A program made the position numbers and the translations under genes. The notes under the pieces are model-generated. The model searched no databases. It saw only the letters and a list, made by a program, of their open reading frames with translations, and was not told the origin of the DNA. Below, piece by piece: positions 10,660 to 18,001 of a DNA stretch of 64,000 nt. Source of the stretch: Mesorhizobium_K quangtriensis (GTDB taxonomy: Bacteria > Pseudomonadota > Alphaproteobacteria > Rhizobiales > Rhizobiaceae); the NCBI RefSeq assembly GCF_040081925.1, contig NZ_JBEBMF010000001.1, forward strand, positions 1,674,001 to 1,738,000, in the 5' to 3' direction. Position 1 is the stretch's first letter, and each line of letters opens with the position of its first letter.

Positions 10660-11069
10660 TCACCCTCTCACGACATCCTACTACCACGGAGGACGAACCT
10701 TCGTCCGACAACCCTTTTCCCGCCATGAGAGACCGTCTCGGGCACATTGCTCCGCAATGGCCGGGAGACCTCCTCTTCATGAAACTTCTACTGGGCTGTT
10801 GAAGGAAGGTTGTCTTTTGACGGCCTACGCCGTCGACGTCGGATAAAGAGGCGCGGTGAAGGGTGCATGAGCATTGCCTCTAGCAGTCGTCGAAATCGAT
10901 GATCGTCTAGAGTCCACCTCATGATGATGTCACCCTCCAGCGGGATATGCGGAAGGGTGGGAGACGCCCGATAGGCCCGCAGGGCCGCATGTTATACGAT
11001 CCTCATGAAATAGCGGATCGGTCGTCACCCACACCCTTTCAGCAAAAGGCTTCTAGCAGTCTACAAGGC
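10660..11069. other. Intergenic stretch without a recognisable gene
   Basis: These 410 bases between the antitoxin and the HTH-like protein contain only short frames without protein-like composition. I see no tRNA, no strong terminator and no long repeat. A short inverted motif (GACGGCCTACGCCGTC, 10831-10846) is the only hairpin noted. Confidence 0.4.
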
Positions 11070-11582
11070 TCATGCTGCACATACGCGATGGTCGTCAGTG
11101 TTGTCGTTGTCGGCAATCTCGGGATTGTGCCATGTTCCCAATACCGGCCAGTTCGTCAGTCGTGGAGGCACTGAATCAAGCCGCTTCTGCACAGCTTTTA
11201 AGGTGACGCCTTCCTCCCTCGCTATGGCACGAAGGGACAAGCCCTGCCGGTATAGCTGTTCTGTCCGGGTGAGAGGCAGGTTTGTCGCTTCGAGATTCTG
11301 TACCAGAAGCACCATACCATCCGGCAGGATCACATCCCATTCGAGACGCCGGTCACCGTCCTTGAACCGCCACGTTGTGCCATATCCTTTCTGCCTTGCA
11401 ACTGCGGTCAGCCGATGGCGATTATCTCGATGCTCCAGCACACCGAGGACGACGAGTCGCCTCACCACGTCGCTGGTGGTTGTTCCAACGAGTTCTGCAA
11501 GTTCGCCAAAGGGGAGCCAGCCGGTATGCCAGCGCCCGTTGTCGTCCCGCACTTCTCCCAACACAGGATGGTACGCCCTCAC
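11070..11582 (-). CDS. Putative DNA-binding protein (two HTH-like segments), unknown function
   Basis: The product is about 170 residues if begun at GTG 11582, which overlaps the truncated RNase H stop by 4 bases (GTGA). A first winged-helix-like segment (FGELAELVGTTTSDVVRRLV, about residues 25-45) precedes a basic region. A second resolvase-like HTH follows (YRQGLSLRAIAREEGVTLKA, about residues 115-135). No family is recognised. It looks like an accessory mobile-element or phage regulator that was co-expressed with the RNase H. Confidence 0.6.
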   Translation of the reverse strand: MRAYHPVLGEVRDDNGRWHTGWLPFGELAELVGTTTSDVVRRLVVLGVLEHRDNRHRLTAVARQKGYGTTWRFKDGDRRLEWDVILPDGMVLLVQNLEATNLPLTRTEQLYRQGLSLRAIAREEGVTLKAVQKRLDSVPPRLTNWPVLGTWHNPEIADNDNTDDHRVCAA

Positions 11583-11930
11583 GCCGCAAACCCGTAAGAC
11601 GCTGGGAGAGCAATTGCCGTTTGCTCTCGTGCCAGCCTGTCCACTTCCTCGTTGAAGGGATGACCCGCGTGGCCGCGAACCCACCGCCATTCGATGGATT
11701 TTCCTTCCGATGCCGCCAAGATGCGCTCCCAGAGGTCCCGGTTCTTGACTGTCTTGCCGTTCGATCCCTTCCAGCCTTTAACGAGCCAGCCTGGCACCCA
11801 TTCGGTCATTCCATCGTGAACCTGCCGACTGTCGCAGTAAACCATGATCGGTTCGGGCTCATCCGGCTTCAGAAATTCCAAAGCCACTGCGACGGCGGTC
11901 AGTTCCATCCGAGTTCGTTCTGGCCCATTG
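11579..11930 (-). pseudogene. RNase HI, 5'-truncated by the IS element
   Basis: The frame matches the last two-thirds of RNase HI. It keeps the Glu block RMELTAVAVALEFL, the Asp block VYCDSRQVHDGM, a WKGSNGKTVKNRDLWE handle-like region and the terminal GHAGHPFNEEVDRLA with the last metal-binding Asp. The N-terminal strand with the first catalytic Asp (normally TDGxC) is absent: the frame runs straight into the IS3-type left end. The missing part is not found beyond the right end of the IS, so the insertion was accompanied by deletion. ATG 11908 is only an internal methionine. Confidence 0.8.
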
Positions 11931-11943
11931 AGAGGACCAGGAC

Positions 11944-12210
11944 ATGAAGCGCAGCCGCTTCTCTGAAGAGCAGATCATCGGAATTCTGAAGGAGCATGAG
12001 GCCGGGGTTTCGGTCGCCGACTTGTGCCGCAAGCACGGGGTCAGCGACGCCTCGATCTACAACTGGAAGGCCCGCTTCGGCGGGATGGACGTCTCGGAGG
12101 CGCGCCGGCTGAAGGCGCTGGAGGACGAGAACACGAGGCTGAAGCGTCTGCTGGCCGACGCCATGCTCGACAATGCGGCGCTGAAGGATCTCGTGGGAAA
12201 GAAATGGTGA
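11944..12210 (+). CDS. IS3-family transposase OrfA
   Basis: The 88-residue protein has an N-terminal HTH (FSEEQIIGILKEHEAGVSVA, then SDASIYNWKARFGG) and a C-terminal leucine-zipper-like helix (LKALEDENTRLKRLLADAML). It binds the element ends and normally joins OrfB by programmed frameshift. The OrfA stop overlaps the OrfB ATG (ATGGTGA). Confidence 0.93.
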   Translation: MKRSRFSEEQIIGILKEHEAGVSVADLCRKHGVSDASIYNWKARFGGMDVSEARRLKALEDENTRLKRLLADAMLDNAALKDLVGKKW

Positions 12211-13133
12211 CGCCCGCAGCCAAGCGGAAAGCTGTCGCTCGTCTGAAGGGTGCTTTCGGGATGAGCGAACGGCGGGCGTGTAAAGCCATCGGCTGCTGCC
12301 GCATGACGGTTCGCTACGAGACCATCCGTCCCGACGACCGCGAGGTTCGGGAGCGGATGAAGGCGATAGCGCATGAGCGTCGTCGGTTCGGCTACCGGCG
12401 TCTTCTCGTGATGCTGAGGCGCGAAGGCCTCGTCGTGAACCACAAGAAACTGTTCCGGCTCTACCGGGAGGAGAAGCTTGCTGTTCGCCGGCGTGGTGGG
12501 CGCAAGCGGGCGATCGGAACCAGGGCGCCGATGCTGGTGCCGCTGCGCCCCGACGAGCGATGGTCGCTCGACTTCGTGTCGGACCAGCTCACAGACGGGC
12601 GTCGCTTCCGCATCCTGGCGATCGTCGACGACTGCACGCGAGAATGCCTGGCGCTGGTGGCCGATACGTCGCTGTCGGGCATGCGGGTCGCCCGTGAACT
12701 GGACGGGCTCGTTGCCGAGAGGGGACGGCCAAGGATGATCGTCAGCGACAATGGCAGCGAGTTTACCTCGAACGCCATTTTGGCCTGGGCCGATCAGAAC
12801 CGCGTCGAATGGCACTACATCGCGCCGGGCAAGCCGATGCAGAACGGCTTCATCGAAAGCTTCAACGGTCGGCTGCGTGTCGAACTGCTCAACGAGACGC
12901 TGTTCACCTCGTTGGCCCAGGCGCGCGTGGCAACCGCCCTGTAGCGCGCCGACTACAACACGGCCCGGCCGCACTCCCAGATAGCCTGGCAGACGCCGGA
13001 CGAGTTCGCCAGAACCTTCACCCCGCGACGGTCGCTCGCGCTGCGCTATGCCAAAGGCTCCGCGCAAGCGCCCGCGGCTTCAGCCGCCCAGCAGGGCAGA
13101 ACCACAGCCGGAAACGAACTCAGAACTGGATAA
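12204..13133 (+). pseudogene. IS3-family transposase OrfB with an internal amber stop
   Basis: The rve-type DDE integrase domain is visible: LDFVSD (first Asp), VSDNGSEFTS (second Asp) and GFIESFNGRLRVE (Glu). An HTH_21-like RRRFGYRRLLVMLRREG segment precedes it. The frame is cut by TAG 12942-12944 exactly where family members have Trp before RADYNTARPHS. The same frame continues in good homology for 63 more codons to TAA 13131-13133. The lesion is therefore a TGG-to-TAG point mutation that removes the C-terminal tail, probably inactivating the transposase. Confidence 0.88.
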
Positions 13134-13252
13134 GACTTGGGGGCAACGTCAGGAGCGACGAAGGTCGCGGAAAGCTGACCCTTTCCTCGGCGCAGTTCCG
13201 GGCGTCGGCGCGATCTGTTGGCTTTTCTGATCGCAAGGTGGCTAGCGACCCG

Positions 13253-15025
13253 CTAACTCAGTCCAGCCTTCCGAAGCCCCTCGACAAATACCTCAAGATC
13301 CTCCGGGTATTGGTTCGGGGGGACCTTTCTCCATCGATCAATGGTGAAGTTCGGGTGGACCTGCAGAAGCGAACGGGCGTGCTTCCCGGCTTCGTCATCT
13401 TTCCCTAGCAATGCATAGCTGGCGGCCATTAGCCTATGACCCTCCGAAGCGTCACGCATCTTCTTCAGGGTCTGGATGGTCTTCTCGTATTCACCGAGAT
13501 GAAAATAGGCATCGCCGAGATACCAGAAATAGTTGTCGGGATGATATGGGTTGAGGCGCATCGCCCGCTCAATCAGTTTGACAGCGCGTTCGGCCTGCCG
13601 AACGTAAACGAGACAATCGCCCATTTCCGCCAGAAGATCGGCGTCGTTGGGATTGAGTTGCAGCGCGCGCTCGTATGCGGCAATCGCTGGCCCATGCTCC
13701 TTCTTGTAGAGGTGGGCAAGACCCATCTCGGAGTAGCCGCGCGCGTCAAGGTCGTCATGCTGGACGGCAAGGTTCGCCAGGTTAAGCGCCTCGTTCAACG
13801 CGCGTTCTGGATCTTTGGTCCAAGCATACCGCCATTCGACGTTGAATGTTCGCGAGATAGCTGCGTAGCTGCGTCCGTAGTTGGGGTCCAGATCCCGTGC
13901 CTGCTCATAGAGGCGCCGGGCATGCCAGTTGCTCTCCGGGCGGAATCGGAAACTGAGGTCCTGCCCACGCAGGATCAGGCCGTAGGCATGCAGGTTTGGG
14001 TAGTTCTGTGATGTCAGGCGTCGCTTTTCGGCCATGTCGATATGGACTGCAAGTCGTGACGCCGTCGTGGCGGTTACGTCGTCCTGGAAGGCGAAGATGT
14101 CCTCGATGCCGCCGTCGTAGCGTTCTGACCAAATCGTGTTCTCAGTCTGAGCCTCGATGAGGTCGACGGCGACCCGCAGCCGGTTGCCAGCACGCTGGAG
14201 GCTGCCAGAAAGCAGATAACGCACCCCAAGCTGATTGCCTATTTCACGGAGAGATTTCGTGTGTGCGGCCACGGCCACCGTCGAGTGCCTGGCGATTACC
14301 ATCAAGTTTCGAAAGCGGCATAAATTGGATATCAGGTCCGCGACCACACCTTGGCAGAGATGGAGGTCAGCAGAGTCGCCCGACACATTTTCGAGGGGAA
14401 GAACCGCCAGCGAACTGTCGGGCGTCGAATGCTTCAATTGAGCAATGGGCATGTCCGACAACGGCGATGCCGGAACCTCTGGATGGGCCAGGTCGAAATC
14501 GACTACGAAGACCTCGATTTCGTCTTCGATGTTCTTCAGCTTCTTCTTGCCGAGCGACCGAAAGGAATACTCCGGCTGCGCGCGAACGAACTGTTGGACG
14601 GAGCCCGAGATGCATATACCACCCGGCGAAGCGAGACTTTGAATGCGCGCGGCCATGTTTATGCCATGGCCGTAGACGCCGCCGTCTCCCGCGATCGTGT
14701 CTCCGATCGTGACTCCGATCCGATAGGCGATAGGTTCCTGATCGCCCGACCAGACAGCCTCGTGCGACATTTCCCGCTGCATTTCGACGGCGAAGTCCAA
14801 TGCCAGAGTTGCACTTGGAAAGAGCGCAACCAACCCGTCGCCAGCTGTATTGACGACGGATCCGCCATAGTCGCTAACGAGGTTGCGAATTAGGGTAAGC
14901 GAGCGTGTCAGGCGGACAACGGTTCCTGCCTCGTCATGGTCCATAAGCCGGCTGTAACCGTGCACGTCAGCGTAAAGAATCGCTGACAGCCTGCGATTGA
15001 GCGTCTCCGTCCGCGCGATGACCAT
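13253..15025 (-). CDS. Class III adenylate/guanylate cyclase with TPR C-terminus
   Basis: The protein has about 590 residues. An N-terminal cyclase homology domain (about residues 10-185) contains AILYADVHGYSRLM and NTAGDGLVALFPS with the two metal-binding Asp, plus a YGHGINMAARIQSL block. A TolB/FlgO-like middle (SLAVLPLENVSGD) follows, then tetratricopeptide repeats (about residues 390-570). Such proteins are numerous in Mesorhizobium and relatives; their signals are mostly unknown. ATG 15025 has GGAAGG just upstream, while an ATG at 15079 has none. It is divergent from the GNAT gene. Confidence 0.88.
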   Translation of the reverse strand: MVIARTETLNRRLSAILYADVHGYSRLMDHDEAGTVVRLTRSLTLIRNLVSDYGGSVVNTAGDGLVALFPSATLALDFAVEMQREMSHEAVWSGDQEPIAYRIGVTIGDTIAGDGGVYGHGINMAARIQSLASPGGICISGSVQQFVRAQPEYSFRSLGKKKLKNIEDEIEVFVVDFDLAHPEVPASPLSDMPIAQLKHSTPDSSLAVLPLENVSGDSADLHLCQGVVADLISNLCRFRNLMVIARHSTVAVAAHTKSLREIGNQLGVRYLLSGSLQRAGNRLRVAVDLIEAQTENTIWSERYDGGIEDIFAFQDDVTATTASRLAVHIDMAEKRRLTSQNYPNLHAYGLILRGQDLSFRFRPESNWHARRLYEQARDLDPNYGRSYAAISRTFNVEWRYAWTKDPERALNEALNLANLAVQHDDLDARGYSEMGLAHLYKKEHGPAIAAYERALQLNPNDADLLAEMGDCLVYVRQAERAVKLIERAMRLNPYHPDNYFWYLGDAYFHLGEYEKTIQTLKKMRDASEGHRLMAASYALLGKDDEAGKHARSLLQVHPNFTIDRWRKVPPNQYPEDLEVFVEGLRKAGLS

Positions 15026-15152
15026 GCGCCTTCCGCCGTCGTTGGCAGCCTTAAGCAAGTTGCTCAGGAACCATATCATGCAAATGGGCTGGCCTATAGC
15101 GGCGAAGAAAATCAGCTTGCGAATACGGCCGATGGATAGAATGATTTGATTG

Positions 15153-15605
15153 ATGGAGCAGGGTCCGCAATACGCCTTGAGAGGGGCGACGCCCGAAGAC
15201 TACCAGTTCGCCGAGTCGATCTACATCGACGCGATGAGGCCGCTCATGCTGCAATTTTCGCGCTGGAACGAAGAAGAACGCCGGGCGGCGCTGCGCCGCT
15301 CGTTTACCGCCGCCGACACCAGCATCATCATCGTCGATGGGCGCGACATAGGTTGGATGCAGATTACGGAGCGCGACACCGACTACAATTTGGCGCAGCT
15401 GCAACTTCTCGAGCAATATTGCGGCAGGGGGGTCGGCACTTGTCTGATCAGCGGACTGCTCGACAAGGCCGCCGGCGAGGAACGAACCGTCTCGCTGTCG
15501 GTCGTTCGCATCAATCGCGCCATCGGTCTCTACATGCGGCTGGGCTTCCGCGTCGTCGACCCAGAAGCGACTCCGATCCTCGACATGGTCTGGGGCGAAC
15601 GCTAG
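15153..15605 (+). CDS. GNAT family N-acetyltransferase
   Basis: The 150-residue protein has a GNAT fold: YALRGATPEDYQFAESIYID at the start and an acetyl-CoA loop QYCGRGVGTCLISGLLDKA. The terminal strand is NRAIGLYMRLGFRVV. The substrate is unknown. ATG 15153 is preceded by an in-frame TTG at 15150. It is divergent from the cyclase and convergent with the repeat-protein gene of the YcaO cluster. Confidence 0.88.
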   Translation: MEQGPQYALRGATPEDYQFAESIYIDAMRPLMLQFSRWNEEERRAALRRSFTAADTSIIIVDGRDIGWMQITERDTDYNLAQLQLLEQYCGRGVGTCLISGLLDKAAGEERTVSLSVVRINRAIGLYMRLGFRVVDPEATPILDMVWGER

Positions 15606-15678
15606 TTGGCCGAGGATGTTGTGCGGACCAGCAGCCCGCGAAAACGTGGAACAATGGAACTCCGTTAGTGTCCTCCGG

Positions 15679-16578
15679 TCAATCGCTGTTACCGCTACCC
15701 CTGGCGTTCATGCCGCGCGCGTTCATTCCCCTGGCGTTCATGCCGCGCGCATTCATTCCTCTGGCGTTCATGCCGCGCGCATTCATGCCCGCCGAATCCA
15801 TGCCGCCCGGTCCACCGCCGAGCATTGCGGCAAGCAGAACGTCCTCGAACATGCCGGTCTCGACATCCATGCGGATCGTGTAGTCGGCCTTGTCGTAGGA
15901 CCAGACCATCAATTCATCTGCGAACTGAAAGTCCGCTGCGCCCAACCCCGTTAGAGACGGTTCACCAGGCGCTCGCGCAGGTCGCGGTCTGCCATTGCCG
16001 CCGATTTTAGCTTCAGATGCGGGCAAACCTTTGCCATGCACGAGGAACAGGATTGGGCGAGGGAGTTCGTAGAAATACCCCTCGTAACTGAAAGCGTATA
16101 TGCGTGCAAATCTAGAAAAATTTGATGTTAATTGGCTTTCCAACTGGCTCTTAAAGCCAATTCTATCTTGATTGAACGGACCATGACGTGAATCTCCATT
16201 AACGTCATCAACTTTTCCACTCTTATCTATTTTGAATAGTTTATTTTCGTTAGCGATTCCGTTGGTAACGACTACGTAGTAAAAATCAATTTCCTGATTG
16301 AAATCGGGGAGATATTTTTCGAATATGTCATCTCTAGTATTCACATATAGTCCATTTTCAGATTCTTTTTGCTGATCTTTTAGGAAGATTGGCCTTCCTG
16401 GCTTTATCCTATAACCATCGATTACTGAGGGCCATTTTCCCAGATCGATTTGTGCCGTCGATGCGTGCCTCACTCGCTCCGAACCTGGCGGTTCGGCGAT
16501 GGTTATCGCGAGATCCCCCATTTCCCTACCGAACAAGAGGACGTTTGAGGGACTAAGTAGGGTCTCAGGCATCTGCAT
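15679..16578 (-). CDS. Candidate YcaO-TfuA substrate with C-terminal GMNAR repeats
   Basis: The 299-residue protein contains no Cys, no signal peptide and no membrane segment. Residues 40-120 include GRPIFLKDQQKESENGLYV, which resembles a motif seen in phage tail-like proteins, and come from AT-rich DNA. Residues 205-252 are leader-like, acidic and aromatic (DFQFADELMVWSYDKADYTI, then TGMFEDVLLAAML). They lead into GGGPGG (254-259) and six perfect GMNAR pentapeptides (264-293), ending GSGNSD. It is the last gene of the ycaO-tfuA-peptidase set, 59 bases after the peptidase. A RiPP precursor or modified protein is inferred from context; the family is not recognised. Confidence 0.6.
   Translation of the reverse strand: MQMPETLLSPSNVLLFGREMGDLAITIAEPPGSERVRHASTAQIDLGKWPSVIDGYRIKPGRPIFLKDQQKESENGLYVNTRDDIFEKYLPDFNQEIDFYYVVVTNGIANENKLFKIDKSGKVDDVNGDSRHGPFNQDRIGFKSQLESQLTSNFSRFARIYAFSYEGYFYELPRPILFLVHGKGLPASEAKIGGNGRPRPARAPGEPSLTGLGAADFQFADELMVWSYDKADYTIRMDVETGMFEDVLLAAMLGGGPGGMDSAGMNARGMNARGMNARGMNARGMNARGMNARGSGNSD
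15700..15789 (-). repeat. Six tandem 15-bp units encoding GMNAR
   Basis: Six consecutive 15-base units encode Gly-Met-Asn-Ala-Arg. Synonymous differences alternate so that a 30-base period (two units) is nearly identical over three copies. This pattern suggests recent duplication of a two-unit block. The array sits at the extreme 3' end of the putative precursor gene. Confidence 0.9.
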
Positions 16579-16637
16579 CTCCCCGTTAGATCAGCTCGTT
16601 ACAATCGCGAAGCACAAGCGCTTCGATTGCGGAAAAT

Positions 16638-17948
16638 CTAAACCGCTGGCACAAACACCCTCGGTAGATCAAAGTGACTGTGTGGTCCGGGCGGTCTCAG
16701 CCGCGGCCCTACCTGCGCGCGACCGATCGCCCGTCTCCTCAGGTTCACGTCGATGATGGTCCGCCACCGCCCGCCGGTTATCATCTCATCGACGGCGCGC
16801 AGCGTGCTGCCGACGGTGGCGTAGCTCAGATTTTCCGGGGAGAGGCGGCGCCAGGTTTCGGCCAGCAGCATACCCAGTTCGTCGCGTGAGGCGACCAGCG
16901 CCTCGCGAAACGTCTCGGGCGCTGCGGCATATGCCTCGTCAAAGATCGGCTGGACGATGTGGAAATAGTCGAGGCTATCCTCAACCCTGTCGGAAAGGTC
17001 CTCCTGATCCGCAGTTATCAAGCCGCGCGCCACAAGTTCCTCGTGGAAGAGATCGACGAAGATGTCGAACATCGCCCCGGTGAGCGGCTGCGCCAAGGCA
17101 TGCTCGTCGTGCCAACCGTGCACGAAATCGAGTAGCGAGAGCGGGTTCGCTGCAAGCCTGATCTGACTGTTGCCGGTCAGTTCGGCAATGCGGTTGACCA
17201 GGTTGCGCGTATAGAGATTGCCGTGGCTCGTCTCGAGCAACTCGTCGATCACGGAATCGAAATGCAGTGCAGCTATCAGCGCTGTGAGGTCTGCGGCGGA
17301 CTCGTGAAAGCCGTAGTACTCGGCTCCCTCTGTTCCAGGGTCGGGCACGCCGATCACCGAATAGACGATGCAGTGCCCGACCTCATGTGCGACAACGTCG
17401 AAATTCAAGCTGAAGGGCTCAATACCGTCGAGCGCCTCGTGGATGCCGACTTCCAGAAAGCCGTAGCCCATGAAGGCGTTTTCAAGGAGGTTGCGCTGTA
17501 TCACTAGCTCAAGCCGCTCGAGGTCGCGGCTGAAATGCCAGTCGATCGGATGGCCGAAATATTTCTCCCAGACGTCGAGCGTGAAACGCACGGAGCCGAA
17601 CAGATGCGCGGCCTCGAACTCTGGATCTTCGGGTGCAATATGGTCGAAATGTCCGTCACGGTCGGGCATGGCAGGAGGAAATGAATCGCCCTGCCAGGGC
17701 GGCATCAGATAGAGCGGGTCGCCTCGCCAATTCTCGGCCAAGCCATAGGCAAGGGACTTACCGATCGGATCGACGACATACATGCGGTCGTCGCTTGGAC
17801 CCGGGCCTACCGACCCTGCCGGCGATGATACGATGATAGTTTCGGGATGGCGAAAAGGCATCAGGAAGGGCGCCTGGGCAAACAGCCTGAAGCGCGTCCC
17901 GTTTCCGGATAAGGACCCTTTCCCTCCACCCGCCACGCTGGACCCCAC
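16638..17948 (-). CDS. HExxH gluzincin-type zinc metallopeptidase of the YcaO cluster
   Basis: The product is about 436 residues. The zinc site DVVAHEVGHCIVY is at about residues 184-196, followed 24 residues later by GFHESAADLTAL supplying the third ligand Glu. This is the thermolysin-like (gluzincin) layout. There is no signal peptide, so it is likely cytoplasmic. In this operon it is a candidate for precursor maturation, by analogy with metallopeptidases in other RiPP loci. The start is uncertain: GTG 17948 includes the family-like RLFAQAPFLMPFRHPE segment, and ATG 17861 would lose part of it. It lies 53 bases after tfuA. Confidence 0.75.
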   Translation of the reverse strand: MGSSVAGGGKGSLSGNGTRFRLFAQAPFLMPFRHPETIIVSSPAGSVGPGPSDDRMYVVDPIGKSLAYGLAENWRGDPLYLMPPWQGDSFPPAMPDRDGHFDHIAPEDPEFEAAHLFGSVRFTLDVWEKYFGHPIDWHFSRDLERLELVIQRNLLENAFMGYGFLEVGIHEALDGIEPFSLNFDVVAHEVGHCIVYSVIGVPDPGTEGAEYYGFHESAADLTALIAALHFDSVIDELLETSHGNLYTRNLVNRIAELTGNSQIRLAANPLSLLDFVHGWHDEHALAQPLTGAMFDIFVDLFHEELVARGLITADQEDLSDRVEDSLDYFHIVQPIFDEAYAAAPETFREALVASRDELGMLLAETWRRLSPENLSYATVGSTLRAVDEMITGGRWRTIIDVNLRRRAIGRAQVGPRLRPPGPHSHFDLPRVFVPAV

Positions 17949-18001
17949 TTGTGGACCGAGGCATGCACGTCATGTTGGCTTCAGCACCTTTTGGTGCGCG
18001 G

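Larger units (their letters stand above)
11925..13151 (+). mobile_element. IS3-family insertion sequence (ends approximate)
   Basis: The element carries overlapping orfA and orfB with an IS3-type arrangement. The right end is judged to be near 13151 from the segment CTTGGGGGCAACGTCA, whose complement begins TGACGTTGCCCCC like many IS3-family inverted repeats. The left end lies between the RNase H frame and orfA and shows only a weak match (GGCCCATTGAGAGGACC), so it may be eroded. No target duplication could be assigned. OrfB carries a nonsense mutation. Confidence 0.75.

Noticed and set aside
13134..13252. N-terminal piece of RNase H to the right of the IS
   Set aside because: All three minus-strand frames were read; none contains the expected first-strand TDG motif, so the missing part appears deleted rather than displaced.
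15700..15789. CRISPR-like short tandem repeat
   Set aside because: Units are contiguous 15-mers without spacers and lie in frame inside a protein gene, so this is a coding repeat. No CRISPR array or cas gene was seen in the window.
15146..15883. Plus-strand frame covering the GNAT gene and the repeat region
   Set aside because: It contains repeated AFMPRAFIPL units only because it reads the GMNAR repeat DNA on the other strand; the GNAT frame at 15153-15605 and the minus-strand gene have protein-like sequence.
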